Below are positions 49,163 through 56,427 of a stretch of DNA of 56,427 nt, piece by piece. Position 1 is the first letter of the stretch. Each line of letters starts with the position of its first letter. The stretch spans positions 1 through 56,427 of the forward strand of contig JAHEJJ010000012.1 in assembly GCA_024638915.1 (NCBI GenBank). The letters are read 5' to 3'. The position numbers and the translations under genes are program-made. The notes below the pieces were generated by a model, which searched no databases, was not told the origin of the DNA, and worked only from the letters and a program-made list of their open reading frames with translations. The DNA is from Robiginitalea sp. (lineage in GTDB: Bacteria; Bacteroidota; Bacteroidia; Flavobacteriales; Flavobacteriaceae).

Positions 49163-50974
49163 ATGGGATTAGTGAATGCAAAGGAAGTAGCAAGGGCCAT
49201 TAAGATCGATCACTATGGTTTCATGGGGACTTTTATGGGTTGGACACTCATGAAGATCACCCAGATGTCGAGTATCAATCGGTTTTATGATAAGCACAGG
49301 AATCTGAAAGCACCGGAATTCCTCGATGCCATCATCGAACACTATGAGATCGACTTTGAGGTCCCTGAAGAGGATCTTAAGAGACTTCCAAAAGAAGGCC
49401 CCTATATCACTATAAGCAATCATCCTCTCGGCGGGATCGACGGAGTACTCTTGTTAAGATTGATGCTCGAACACCGTCCCGATTTTAAAATCATTGCTAA
49501 CTTCCTGCTGAGGCGAATTGAGCCACTTGCACCATATATTTTACCGGTAAATCCATTTGAAAATCATAAGGACGCACAAAGCAGTCTCGCAGGATTCAAG
49601 AACGCTTTGAATCATTTAAGGGAGGAACATCCGCTAGGCCTATTTCCTGCGGGCGAAGTGTCTACTTATAAAGATGGAAAACTGATTGTAGACCGGCCCT
49701 GGGAGGAGGCGGCTATTAAGCTGATCAAAAAGGCGGAAGTGCCGATTGTGCCCATCTATTTCCATGCAAAAAACAGTAAATTGTTTTACCGTTTGTCAAG
49801 GATCAATGATATATTCCGGACGGCCAAGTTGCCCTCGGAACTCACCAGTCAGCGAAACCGGTCGATTAAGGTGCGGATCGGACAGCCTATTCCCGTAAAT
49901 ACCCAAAAGGAACAGGAAAACCTCGAAGATTTTACAGAACTATTAAGGAGGAAGACCTATATTCTGGCCAATGCGTATGCCAAGGAACGACTGATAGATC
50001 AACTGCCCTCTACACTGAAAATACCAAAACCCGCAAGGCGTATCGCTGAGGCGGTCAGGACGGAAGTGATCGAAGGCGAAATTGAAAAGTTACGTGAAAA
50101 GGATTGCCGGTTGCTGCAAAGCAAGAACTACGAGGTATTTCTCGCTAAACAGAAAGACATGCCATTTATACTGAACGAGATCGGGCGACAACGCGAACTC
50201 ACCTTCAGAGCGATCGGAGAGGGTACCAATAATTCAGTGGATCTCGACAAATTTGACTCTTATTATTACCATTTATTTCTTTGGGATAACGCCGATAAAA
50301 AAATTGTCGGGGCTTACAGAATGGGTATGGGCTCAGAAATTTTTGAAAAGTATGGTATCGATGGTTTTTACCTGCAGGACCTCTTTGGATTCGAACCTGA
50401 ACTATACAAGATGATGCAGCAGTCCATCGAAATGGGACGGGCCTATATCGTAAAGGAATATCAGCAGAAGCCGATGCCACTATTCTTGCTCTGGAAGGGA
50501 ATTGTACATACCACCTTGCGACATCCCGATCACAAATACCTCATCGGGGGGGTAAGCATCAGCAATCAATTTTCCAATTTTTCAAAATCGCTGATGATCG
50601 AATTTATGAAGTCGAACTACTGGGACCCCTACGTAGCCCAATATATAAGGCCAAAAAAGGAGTTCAAGGTGAAACTCAATGACGCGGATAAGGAATTTGT
50701 ATTCGATGAAACCGAGGCCGACCTCAACAAGTTCGACAAGCTAATAGAGGAGGTGGAGCCGGGGAGCCTTCGGTTGCCGGTTTTGATCAAAAAATATATC
50801 AAGCAGAATGCCAAGGTTGTGGCTTTTAATGTGGACCCTTTGTTCAACAATGCCGTTGACGGCTTGATGTATATCAAAATTGCTGACTTACCTGAGAGTA
50901 CGGTAAAACCTGTTATGGAAGAATTCCAGGCCGAGCTGGAGCGAAAATTTATGGAGAGCAGTGAGTCGGATTAA
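49163..50974 (+). CDS. olsF: Bifunctional acyltransferase for ornithine (amino-acid) lipids, OlsF type
   Basis: A 603-aa fusion. The N-terminal half (about 60-280) is a PlsC-like lysophospholipid acyltransferase (ISNHPLGGIDG with the catalytic His/Asp, FPAGEVSTY, PIVPIYFHAKNS). The C-terminal half (about 310-560) resembles the GNAT-like OlsB/hemolysin acyltransferase (QRELTFRAIGEG, YYYHLFLWDNADKKIVGAYRMG, LLWKGIVHT). This order is the one described for OlsF of Flavobacterium johnsoniae and Serratia, which makes ornithine lipids with a single protein. The exact amino acid (ornithine, glycine or other) is inferred from that family. Its TAA shares TTAA (50971-50974) with the arsC stop. It may stand alone. 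Confidence 0.88.
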   Translation: MGLVNAKEVARAIKIDHYGFMGTFMGWTLMKITQMSSINRFYDKHRNLKAPEFLDAIIEHYEIDFEVPEEDLKRLPKEGPYITISNHPLGGIDGVLLLRLMLEHRPDFKIIANFLLRRIEPLAPYILPVNPFENHKDAQSSLAGFKNALNHLREEHPLGLFPAGEVSTYKDGKLIVDRPWEEAAIKLIKKAEVPIVPIYFHAKNSKLFYRLSRINDIFRTAKLPSELTSQRNRSIKVRIGQPIPVNTQKEQENLEDFTELLRRKTYILANAYAKERLIDQLPSTLKIPKPARRIAEAVRTEVIEGEIEKLREKDCRLLQSKNYEVFLAKQKDMPFILNEIGRQRELTFRAIGEGTNNSVDLDKFDSYYYHLFLWDNADKKIVGAYRMGMGSEIFEKYGIDGFYLQDLFGFEPELYKMMQQSIEMGRAYIVKEYQQKPMPLFLLWKGIVHTTLRHPDHKYLIGGVSISNQFSNFSKSLMIEFMKSNYWDPYVAQYIRPKKEFKVKLNDADKEFVFDETEADLNKFDKLIEEVEPGSLRLPVLIKKYIKQNAKVVAFNVDPLFNNAVDGLMYIKIADLPESTVKPVMEEFQAELERKFMESSESD

Positions 50975-51390
50975 ACAAATTCTTCTTTAATAAGTTCATA
51001 CATAAAGGACTTAATCTCTTCACGCGTTTTCAGGAACGCCTCATGAATATCTTCCGGTCTTCCCGTTACTTTTGATGGATCTGAAAAGTTGTGGTGGATC
51101 CTTACCGCGTTCTTCGAGGGTATAAAAGGACAGTTTTCCTTGGCATGATCACATACGGTAATGATATAATCCCATTCGATCCCTTCGTATTCATCAATAT
51201 GATTGGAGGTATGTCCGGAAATATCAATATCGTCCTCCTTCATGATGGCTACCGCCCCGGGATTAAGCCCATGGGTCTCAATGCCAGCGCTGTAGACATT
51301 GGCATTGCCGTGCAGAAAATCGTCCAGATAACCGTGAGCCATCTGACTTCTACAGGAATTGCCGGTACATAGAACCAAAATATTCTTCAT
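50971..51390 (-). CDS. arsC: Arsenate reductase (low-molecular-weight phosphatase / thioredoxin type)
   Basis: A 139-aa cytoplasmic reductase. The P-loop CTGNSCRS gives nucleophile Cys8 and Arg14 (C-x5-R). Cys80 and Cys87 (VCDHAKENC) have the C-x6-C spacing of the Staphylococcus-type thioredoxin-coupled enzyme, where the three cysteines relay the disulfide. It reduces arsenate to arsenite, which then needs an efflux pump; none is in the window. It is last in a four-gene ars operon. The stop is shared with the convergent olsF. Confidence 0.94.
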   Translation of the reverse strand: MKNILVLCTGNSCRSQMAHGYLDDFLHGNANVYSAGIETHGLNPGAVAIMKEDDIDISGHTSNHIDEYEGIEWDYIITVCDHAKENCPFIPSKNAVRIHHNFSDPSKVTGRPEDIHEAFLKTREEIKSFMYELIKEEFV

Positions 51391-51440
51391 ATGTTATGTT
51401 TTATAAGGGTGAAATTACAACTTTAACCAGGATCTAATGC

Positions 51441-51950
51441 TTAGTCATTGTTATCCTGGTCCCGCCCCACTTTTTTGCTTCGTCGTTCAAAAATTACATT
51501 GTCTTTCCATTCACCATGAAGCTTACCGATTTTTTCACGATATCCTATTTTCCTGAATCCTGTATTTTCATGAAGTCTAATACTGCCGAGATTTTCCGGG
51601 AAGATACCAGATTGCAAGGTCCATAGCCCCAGCCTTTCACTTTCGGCAATCAAGTGCCTCATAAGAAGTTTTCCAATTCCCAGGCCACGGTATTCAGCCC
51701 CGATATAGACACTGACTTCGCCTACTCCCCCGTAAACACATCGGTCTGACACAGGTGAAAGTGCCGCCCAGCCGGCTACTCTGCCTTCCTTTTCGGCTAC
51801 GAATCTACAATCGGCAAGGTGGTCTTGATTCCAGGTTTCATAGGAGGGCAGCTCGGTTTCGAAGGTGGCAAAACCTGTTGCCAGTCCTTCAGCATAGACC
51901 TCAGATACTGCTGGCCAGTCCGATGCGATCATTTTACGGATGCTTACCAT
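51441..51950 (-). CDS. GNAT acetyltransferase, ArsN1/phosphinothricin-acetyltransferase-like
   Basis: A 169-aa N-acetyltransferase from ATG 51948-51950 (MVSIRKMIASDWP), 10 bp after the DUF6428 stop; the longer frame begins with GTG inside that gene and is rejected. The family pattern of phosphinothricin-type acetyltransferases is clear: VYAEGLATGFATFETELP, EVSVYIGAEYRGLGIGKLL, QSGIFPENLGSIRLHENTGFRKIGYR (in pieces). Members placed in ars operons (ArsN1) acetylate the arsenic antibiotic arsinothricin or related compounds. The ars setting favours that, but phosphinothricin or methionine sulfoximine could also be substrates. Confidence 0.88.
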   Translation of the reverse strand: MVSIRKMIASDWPAVSEVYAEGLATGFATFETELPSYETWNQDHLADCRFVAEKEGRVAGWAALSPVSDRCVYGGVGEVSVYIGAEYRGLGIGKLLMRHLIAESERLGLWTLQSGIFPENLGSIRLHENTGFRKIGYREKIGKLHGEWKDNVIFERRSKKVGRDQDNND

Positions 51951-51960
51951 GGGCTTTGAA

Positions 51961-52437
51961 TTAACAACAACCGCTTTCGGGAGGACAGCACACGGCTTCT
52001 TTTTTTGGGGTCTCACAGGCCTCCTTTGCTTTGCAATCTGTCTTGTTAATAGCTAATTTCAATACGAGTCTTCGGTCTGTATAGTTGTGATCGGCAACAA
52101 ATAACTGAGCCGTGTGAAAGCTGCTGTTGCTGTATTCAAATTTTACTTCGGCTTCCAGGTCCATGGGTTTTATACGGTGAACCTTATTCAAAATAGCAAG
52201 CGCCTTGTAGGCAGACATAAAGTCCTTTTTATCCCTTTCTTTCGGGCTTTCCCAGAGCTGAATAACAGTCTCTTTCCAATAGTCGGTTCCACTGCCACAG
52301 TCTACGGCATCAACGGTAACATTTTTTATCTCCGTTATGTGGTAATTAGCACCTACGAAAGCATTTTCTTCATATTCGAACAAAAGGCTTTTATCGGAAT
52401 GATCCTGTAAAATGGATAATAATTCTTGAGTAGTCAT
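51961..52437 (-). CDS. DUF6428 family protein with cysteine-rich C-terminal tail
   Basis: A 158-aa protein. The N-terminal ~130 residues form a compact alpha/beta domain (TTQELLSILQDHSDKSLLFEY, VDAVDCGSGTDYWKETVIQL, AILNKVHRI), of the kind often found in Flavobacteriia ars operons and annotated DUF6428. The tail carries six cysteines at 135, 141, 150, 151, 157 and 158 (VCCPPESGCC), which could bind As(III) or act as a metallochaperone; this is inference. It lies between arsR (12 bp) and the arsN1-like gene (10 bp), so it is co-transcribed with both. Confidence 0.88.
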   Translation of the reverse strand: MTTQELLSILQDHSDKSLLFEYEENAFVGANYHITEIKNVTVDAVDCGSGTDYWKETVIQLWESPKERDKKDFMSAYKALAILNKVHRIKPMDLEAEVKFEYSNSSFHTAQLFVADHNYTDRRLVLKLAINKTDCKAKEACETPKKEAVCCPPESGCC

Positions 52438-52449
52438 AAGATGTATTTA

Positions 52450-52773
52450 TTAGCAACAATTAATTCTGGTGTTATCAAAAAATTCGTTTAAAAAGCTTTG
52501 AATTTCATTCCAACGGCTGAGGTTGATACAATAGCACATTTTCTTTCCTTCAATTTCACCTTCAATCAATTGAATACTTTTTAATTCCTTGAGATGTTGT
52601 GAGATCGTCGGCTGAGCAAGGCCGATATGTTCAACAATATCATTACAGATACAGGCTTGCTGACTTCCGATATATTCGAGGATGGCAATTCTGGCAGGAT
52701 TGGCCAGTACGCGAAAAATAGCAGCCAATTCGTTTTGCTGATCGTTAAAGATTTGTGATTTGGTAATCCCCAT
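52450..52773 (-). CDS. arsR: ArsR-family metalloregulator
   Basis: A 107-aa winged-helix repressor (FRVLANPARIAILEYIG, QPTISQHLKELKSIQLIEGE). Candidate metal-site cysteines are Cys41 and Cys43 in ACICND, Cys80/Cys82 in MCYCIN and Cys106/Cys107 at the C-terminus. The CxC at the start of the recognition region is in the same helix as the As(III) site of plasmid ArsR (ELCVCDL). In the absence of arsenite it should repress the operon below it. A palindrome overlapping the start region (52787-52802) is a plausible operator. Confidence 0.93.
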   Translation of the reverse strand: MGITKSQIFNDQQNELAAIFRVLANPARIAILEYIGSQQACICNDIVEHIGLAQPTISQHLKELKSIQLIEGEIEGKKMCYCINLSRWNEIQSFLNEFFDNTRINCC

Positions 52774-52786
52774 TCTTTATTTATAT

Positions 52787-52802
52787 ATCGCAATATTACG
52801 AT
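52787..52802. promoter_or_regulatory. Probable ArsR operator palindrome
   Basis: ATCGCAATATTACGAT: half-sites ATCG and CGAT around the palindromic core AATATT, imperfect at one position (c/a). It lies 14 bp upstream of the arsR ATG and contains TAATATTG on the minus strand, one mismatch from the -7 box, so binding would block transcription. Confidence 0.6.
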
Positions 52803-52820
52803 AATAAATTAAATAATAAA

Positions 52821-52842
52821 AGCCGGAGGGGAAAATCCGGCT
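52821..52842 (-). terminator. Terminator of the TM2 gene, adjoining the ars promoter
   Basis: AGCCGGA (52821-52827) pairs with TCCGGCT (52836-52842) over an 8-nt loop. On the minus strand it is followed by TTTATTATTT. It starts 8 bp after the TM2 stop and separates that gene from the ars operon. Confidence 0.75.
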
Positions 52843-52849
52843 ATTTTTT

Positions 52850-53296
52850 TTAGAACCAGGGCTTGCTTCCGGCCTGATAGGTATTGTAGAATTCCTCATC
52901 CGACTTAGTCAGATAGATGATCCCTTCGATTATTCCGATAAGCCCTGTAATCCATATGATAAATACCCCAACCCCTATACAACTGAGCGCAAAGCCAACG
53001 ATGCTGGCGCCGAGTAAAATAAAGCCCTCCTTTTGATATCCAAGGATGAATTTATGGATCCCCAGTGAACCCAGTATGATGGCCAGGATCCCGGCCAGGA
53101 TCTTTTTGTTATCACCGCCCACATCCTTTAAACCTTCTTTGAATTCGTTAGCTGTTTTCTTGGCTTCTTCTTTAAAATCAGTTTTTGCTTCCTCGGCCGT
53201 TTCCTTCGCTTCTTCCGCTGCCTCTTCTGCAGAATCTTTAGCATTTTCGAAAGCTTCTTCAGCCTTATCGTTGAGATCTTTGTTATCGTCTGACAT
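52850..53296 (-). CDS. TM2-domain membrane protein with charged coiled-coil region
   Basis: A 148-aa protein from ATG 53294-53296 (MSDDNKDLND); the upstream TTG frame is rejected. Residues about 10-65 are a repetitive Glu/Ala/Lys coiled coil (AEEAKETAEEAKTDFKEEA). The C-terminal part is a TM2 domain: KKILAGILAIILGSLGIHKFILGY, FILLGASIVGFALSCIGVGVFIIWITGLIGIIEGIIYL (one run each, shown in pieces). TM2 pairs are widespread with unknown function. It has its own terminator and is not part of the ars operon. Confidence 0.9.
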   Translation of the reverse strand: MSDDNKDLNDKAEEAFENAKDSAEEAAEEAKETAEEAKTDFKEEAKKTANEFKEGLKDVGGDNKKILAGILAIILGSLGIHKFILGYQKEGFILLGASIVGFALSCIGVGVFIIWITGLIGIIEGIIYLTKSDEEFYNTYQAGSKPWF

Positions 53297-53448
53297 GGTC
53301 GATATTTTGTTGGTTAATAATACTGTTAAATGTAGCAAATATTTTGAAGGGGTTAAAATTTTCTGCCTGGGAATCCACTGCCTGTGGTACTGCTATTAAT
53401 AGGTTTGAAATATGGAGTCTTACCGGGCTTAATATCGGTTAGGGTCCC

Positions 53449-53835
53449 TCACAAAAATGCCTCGTCAATCGGTTCCCAAAGTTCAATTTTATTTCCTTCT
53501 TCATCAAGGATCCAGCCGAATTTACCATATTCGAATTCCTCCACTTTTCCTAATATAGTGACCCCTTCTTCCTTAAGAGTTGCCAGCAGTTCTTCCAGAT
53601 TCTCTACCCTGAAATTCATCATAAATTCTTTCGGACTGGGACTAAAATATTCAGTCTTTTCGCTAAACGGACTCCATTGAGTGGAGCAGTCCTTCCCAGA
53701 GGAGTCTTTCCACCAAAAAGTACAACCATATTGGTCGGTGTTAAGCCCCAGATGCTCTTTATACCATTTTTTTATGGCATCAGGATCTTTGCATTTAAAA
53801 AAGAATCCACCGAGACCGGTTACGCGTTTTTTCAT
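53449..53835 (-). CDS. VOC-superfamily (glyoxalase-like) protein
   Basis: A 128-aa VOC protein: GLGGFFFKCKDPDAIKKWYKEHLGL in the first module, CTFWWKDSSGKDCSTQWSPF and NFRVENLEELLATLKEEG in the second, ending GWILDEEGNKIELWEP with the typical C-terminal Glu. It overlaps the DUF1801 stop by 4 bp (ATGA), as last gene of a three-gene run. The substrate is unknown. Confidence 0.9.
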   Translation of the reverse strand: MKKRVTGLGGFFFKCKDPDAIKKWYKEHLGLNTDQYGCTFWWKDSSGKDCSTQWSPFSEKTEYFSPSPKEFMMNFRVENLEELLATLKEEGVTILGKVEEFEYGKFGWILDEEGNKIELWEPIDEAFL

Positions 53836-54299
53836 TTTTTTCTATTTCTTTTGACAACGGATTCATAGGTTTCAATCCATTGCTGCGTAGACATCTTAGC
53901 ACATAATTCACCTAAAAGCTCGTATGGGATCGTATCGATATTCTTAAATCTTACACAGCTTTTACCCATATCGATTTTGGTCTTTACATGCGTCGGATAG
54001 GCTTTTGTAAACCAGGTATAGAGCTCTTTATGGGCATAGATACCCATATGGTAAAATGCGATATAATTTTTCTGGGAAGCGATATTGATAAACGGCAAAG
54101 GTAGTTTGGGATCGCAATGATATCCTTCAGGATATAGATCATGCGGGACTACATATCCGATCATACCGTAGCTCATCGTTTCTGTAAATCCTTTTGGTAA
54201 ATTAAGACTGATTGTTTCTCTAAGGCGGCTCATGGCCTGCTTCCTACCTTCGGGCAGGGATTCCAGATAAGCCTTAACCGTTTTTGCGTCTGACCTCAT
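53832..54299 (-). CDS. DUF1801 domain protein
   Basis: A 155-aa protein with the DUF1801 (YdhG/YjbR-like) pattern: TVKAYLESLPEGRKQAMSRLRETI, ETMSYGMIGYVVP, INIASQKNYIAFYHMGIYA and VKTKIDMGKSCVRFKNIDTIP (pieces of the chain). It is a probable double-wing fold; no activity is known for the family. It overlaps the upstream DUF4199 gene and the downstream VOC gene by 4 bp each (ATGA), so the three are translated together. Confidence 0.9.
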   Translation of the reverse strand: MRSDAKTVKAYLESLPEGRKQAMSRLRETISLNLPKGFTETMSYGMIGYVVPHDLYPEGYHCDPKLPLPFINIASQKNYIAFYHMGIYAHKELYTWFTKAYPTHVKTKIDMGKSCVRFKNIDTIPYELLGELCAKMSTQQWIETYESVVKRNRKK

Positions 54300-54757
54300 A
54301 TCTTTTTTGCAAGAATTACAGCGGAAATCAATGAAACCACAAGTCCGATCACCATGACCGTTACAAACATGACCAAAGCCATGAAGCCATTTCCATAATC
54401 AGGGATTTCCCCTTTGTACCCTTCTGATCTCATTACGGCGGTATATTCCTCAAAGAAATCCGGATTGATCCAACTGAGATAGATAAAATCTGCCAGGGCA
54501 ATTCCAAGACCGGTAAAAGCGGATATCAACAATCCGATAAGAACGGCGCGCCTAAAACCGATCTGCCCCTTTCCAATAATACTCCTAAAACGTTTTATGC
54601 CAAAAAAAACAAACGAAAGACTAGCGATCATCGCAAAGTACCCGATGAGTTCCTGGGTGTTGAAATCGACTCCCTGACCGAAATAAAGCGCCAAAAGGAA
54701 AACGATCAACGCCAGGAGAAAACCATATATCCCATATCTGATGACTATATTTTTCAT
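54296..54757 (-). CDS. DUF4199 integral membrane protein
   Basis: A 153-aa protein with four predicted helices (about 8-27, 38-56, 70-92, 128-150) and a periplasmic loop ADFIYLSWINPDFFEEYTAVMRS. The length, helix pattern and acidic loop match the Bacteroidota DUF4199 family. It is first of the three overlapping genes. Function is unknown. Confidence 0.88.
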   Translation of the reverse strand: MKNIVIRYGIYGFLLALIVFLLALYFGQGVDFNTQELIGYFAMIASLSFVFFGIKRFRSIIGKGQIGFRRAVLIGLLISAFTGLGIALADFIYLSWINPDFFEEYTAVMRSEGYKGEIPDYGNGFMALVMFVTVMVIGLVVSLISAVILAKKI

Positions 54758-54911
54758 GCGATTACGATAAAAAACGCGACAAAATAAATATTCAGTGGGG
54801 GAACTATCTCATACTAATGTATGAAATTCCAAATTAGGCAGGCTGCACTGCCCGGAGTATTCTAATTCTAAAATTGATGGAAGGGCCTGACAATGACCTC
54901 TGACTTACCGC

Positions 54912-55850
54912 TTAACAAAACCGATCCCTGATCTTGTCCACAATAGTCTGAGCAAGTTTTATTTTACTTTCAACAGTCCAGCCTGCAACATGCGGACTGA
55001 GGACAACATTGTCAGCATTGATAAGATATTTGAATTCAGTTGGTATTTCATCATTGTCGTACAGATGTTCGAAAGATGACTTTTCGTATTCCAGAACATC
55101 TAATCCAGCGCCCTTTACTTTTTTGGTGCGCAGGGCGGCAACCAGATCTTTTGTAATCACACATTTACCCCTAGCGGTGTTAAGAAGCCATATGTCTTTT
55201 TGAAAAGACGAAAGATACTCCGAATTAACCATCGCGATGGTCTCTTGAGTCTCTGGGACATGTAAGCTCAGCACATCGGTTTTTTGAAATATCTCCATCA
55301 TGCCCACTTGGCGCCCATAGTCGTCACCAACTCCTCCAATGATATCATAGCATATCACTTCTACATCAAATCCCATTAGTTTTCGGGCAAAGGCTTTTCC
55401 AGTATTCCCATAGCCGATGATACCCACGATTTTTCCATCAAGTTCTTCACCACGGTTACCTTCCCTGTCCCATTTTCCCTGGCGAACTTCCCGATCGGAC
55501 TTATTCGCCTTCTGCAGAAGGTTAAGCAACATGCCAAGGCATTGTTCACCCACAGCATTTCGGTTTCCCTCAGGAGCCGCCGCAAGAAAAATATCTTTTT
55601 CCTTTGCGAATTCAACATCGATATTTTCAAGTCCCGCGCCCACCCTTCCGATGAATTTCAGATTCACTGCCTTTTCAAGTAAGCTACGATCAAGGGGCAT
55701 CCTGCTGCGAATAATGATACCATCATAGTCCTTTACGATTTCTTCGATCGCAGCCTTGGAAGCCGTATAATTTTCGTCATTTACAAATCCCAGTCCATCA
55801 AATTGTTCAATGAGCAACGGATGATTGCTGTCTAAATGAAGCACGCGCAT
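54912..55850 (-). CDS. D-2-hydroxyacid dehydrogenase (phosphoglycerate-dehydrogenase-like)
   Basis: A 312-aa NAD-dependent dehydrogenase. The dinucleotide motif is VGIIGYGNTGKAFARKL (GxGxxG). The catalytic Arg is in LLNTARGKCVI, Glu in the GLDVLEYEKS region and His in LSPHVAGWT. The first substrate-domain signature GRVGAGLENID is present. There is no ACT or ASB regulatory C-terminus, so it is the short type. It could be serine biosynthesis SerA or another 2-hydroxyacid enzyme; serC is not adjacent. It follows the cupin gene by 6 bp. Confidence 0.93.
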   Translation of the reverse strand: MRVLHLDSNHPLLIEQFDGLGFVNDENYTASKAAIEEIVKDYDGIIIRSRMPLDRSLLEKAVNLKFIGRVGAGLENIDVEFAKEKDIFLAAAPEGNRNAVGEQCLGMLLNLLQKANKSDREVRQGKWDREGNRGEELDGKIVGIIGYGNTGKAFARKLMGFDVEVICYDIIGGVGDDYGRQVGMMEIFQKTDVLSLHVPETQETIAMVNSEYLSSFQKDIWLLNTARGKCVITKDLVAALRTKKVKGAGLDVLEYEKSSFEHLYDNDEIPTEFKYLINADNVVLSPHVAGWTVESKIKLAQTIVDKIRDRFC

Positions 55851-55856
55851 ATCGGT

Positions 55857-56222
55857 TTAGATTTTAGGATAATCGGTTTTAGTCAATTCGTGTTGTATCT
55901 GCCCTGTATGTGAGGTTGATTTTTGTTCGAAAAGCAAAAGCAGGACATCTTCTCCATCTTTTGTCGACGGGCAATGTTCCACGCCTTTTGGCACCACAAT
56001 GAGCTCGCCCTCATGCACCACTTCTGTGCGGTCTCTGAACTGCATATATAAGGTTCCCTGGATCACCTGAAAAAGTTCGTCCTCCTCCTCATGCTTATGC
56101 CATACAAATTCACCTTTGATCCTGGCCAGTATCACCTGCATATCGTCTACAGTTGCCACCTGATGAGGATGCCAGTGAGAATTGATATGAGTGAATTTCT
56201 CGAGTATGTTAATCGGTTTCAT
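55857..56222 (-). CDS. Cupin-domain protein
   Basis: A 121-aa single-domain cupin. Motif 1 is FVWHKHEEEDELFQVIQGTL, with two His and a Glu in metal-ligand positions. Motif 2 is VPKGVEHCPSTKDG. It may be a metal-dependent dioxygenase, isomerase or ligand sensor; the substrate is unknown. It starts the two-gene run with the dehydrogenase. Confidence 0.9.
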   Translation of the reverse strand: MKPINILEKFTHINSHWHPHQVATVDDMQVILARIKGEFVWHKHEEEDELFQVIQGTLYMQFRDRTEVVHEGELIVVPKGVEHCPSTKDGEDVLLLLFEQKSTSHTGQIQHELTKTDYPKI

Positions 56223-56249
56223 TTTGTAAAGGACTTTATTTTTACTGGG

Positions 56250-56427
56250 TTAGTTTAGCCTGAGTTCCTCAAGGCCAATACAATAAATATTACCCGTGGT
56301 ATAAATCATTTCATCTCCTTCCGGACTGATGGCGATGTCTCGTTCGTAAAGTGGAGTCGAAATAGAACCTTCTCCAAATAAGACGAGTTGACCTGAGTAT
56401 TCGAGCTCGGGTACAATCGGATCCTGG
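56250..56427 (-). CDS. 3' fragment of a PD40/WD40-like propeller gene, cut by window edge
   Basis: The last 59 codons of an open frame read LEYSGQLVLFGEGSISTPLYERDIAISPEGDEMIY in pieces, then TTGNIYCIGLEELRLN and a stop (56250-56252). The ERDIAISPEGDEMIYTT segment is a PD40-like propeller motif, as in TolB-like exported proteins of Flavobacteriia. The start lies outside the window. As I recall, this motif is usually near the N-terminus of its proteins, so the early stop hints at a truncated gene. Confidence in the frame is fair; confidence in truncation is low. Confidence 0.55.
   Translation of the reverse strand, partial: QDPIVPELEYSGQLVLFGEGSISTPLYERDIAISPEGDEMIYTTGNIYCIGLEELRLN

Noticed and set aside
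1-56427. CRISPR array, prophage, transposase or toxin-antitoxin pair
   Set aside because: No regularly spaced repeats, no transposase or integrase motifs, and no short coupled toxin-antitoxin genes were seen.

Overview
The window looks like a chromosomal segment of a marine-type Flavobacteriia (Bacteroidota). The support is as follows. Several genes are preceded by the Bacteroidota -7 box TAnnTTTG, in three cases with a TTTG element 19-20 nt upstream, and Shine-Dalgarno sequences are mostly absent. There are many lipoproteins with the Cys-Lys/Arg/Ser start typical of the group. A type IX secretion C-terminal domain, a LytTR/TPR-kinase pair, a Reg_prop sensor, DUF1501/DUF1800, DUF4199, DUF6428, DUF2652 and a bifunctional OlsF-type acyltransferase also point there. 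I cannot name the genus. I see no prophage, insertion sequence or CRISPR array.

Layout. 1-5.3 kb: a two-domain lipoprotein, a LytTR response regulator with its TPR histidine kinase, a ~700-bp empty stretch, and a small unknown gene. Two near-identical terminator hairpins lie downstream of the lipoprotein gene and of the small gene. 5.4-10.5 kb: a GH16 glucanase lipoprotein, then a propeller sensor that ends in a GAF-like domain instead of a kinase, coupled to a glutamate-receptor-like K+ channel. 10.7-18 kb: small secreted or unknown proteins, an exported RidA homologue, tRNA-Arg(CCT), DoxX, moaE-moaC, and an SDR-type threonine dehydrogenase. 18-24 kb: a lipoprotein/NTF2-like/trehalase run, a DUF2652-SRPBCC fusion, a TPR protein and an SDR. 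24-36.5 kb: a membrane M28 peptidase, CBS protein, zinc-ribbon protein, short SSB, ferritin, a histone-deacetylase-like enzyme with metG, the DUF1800-DUF1501 export pair, YraN and an ACT protein.

36.5-45.7 kb is a repair block on the minus strand: exonuclease, ATP-dependent DNA ligase, Lhr-like helicase and PdeM (the 'ligase-associated DNA damage response' cassette). mfd follows immediately but has its own promoter. 45.7-51 kb: TerB-like protein, fructose-1,6-bisphosphatase, a GNAT overlapping aspartate kinase, and OlsF. 51-52.8 kb is an arsenic operon arsR-DUF6428-arsN1-like-arsC with a palindromic operator and no efflux permease. 52.8-56.4 kb: a TM2 protein, a tightly overlapping VOC/DUF1801/DUF4199 operon, a 2-hydroxyacid dehydrogenase with a cupin, and the tail of a PD40 propeller gene cut by the window edge.

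The best candidates for something under-described are the propeller-GAF sensor plus ligand-gated channel pair (6532-10494), the repair cassette beside mfd, the permease-less ars operon with a cysteine-tailed protein, and a three-copy 10-bp phased repeat over the promoter of a zinc-ribbon gene next to ssb. Functions come from reading translated sequence and recalled family motifs; no database search was run.
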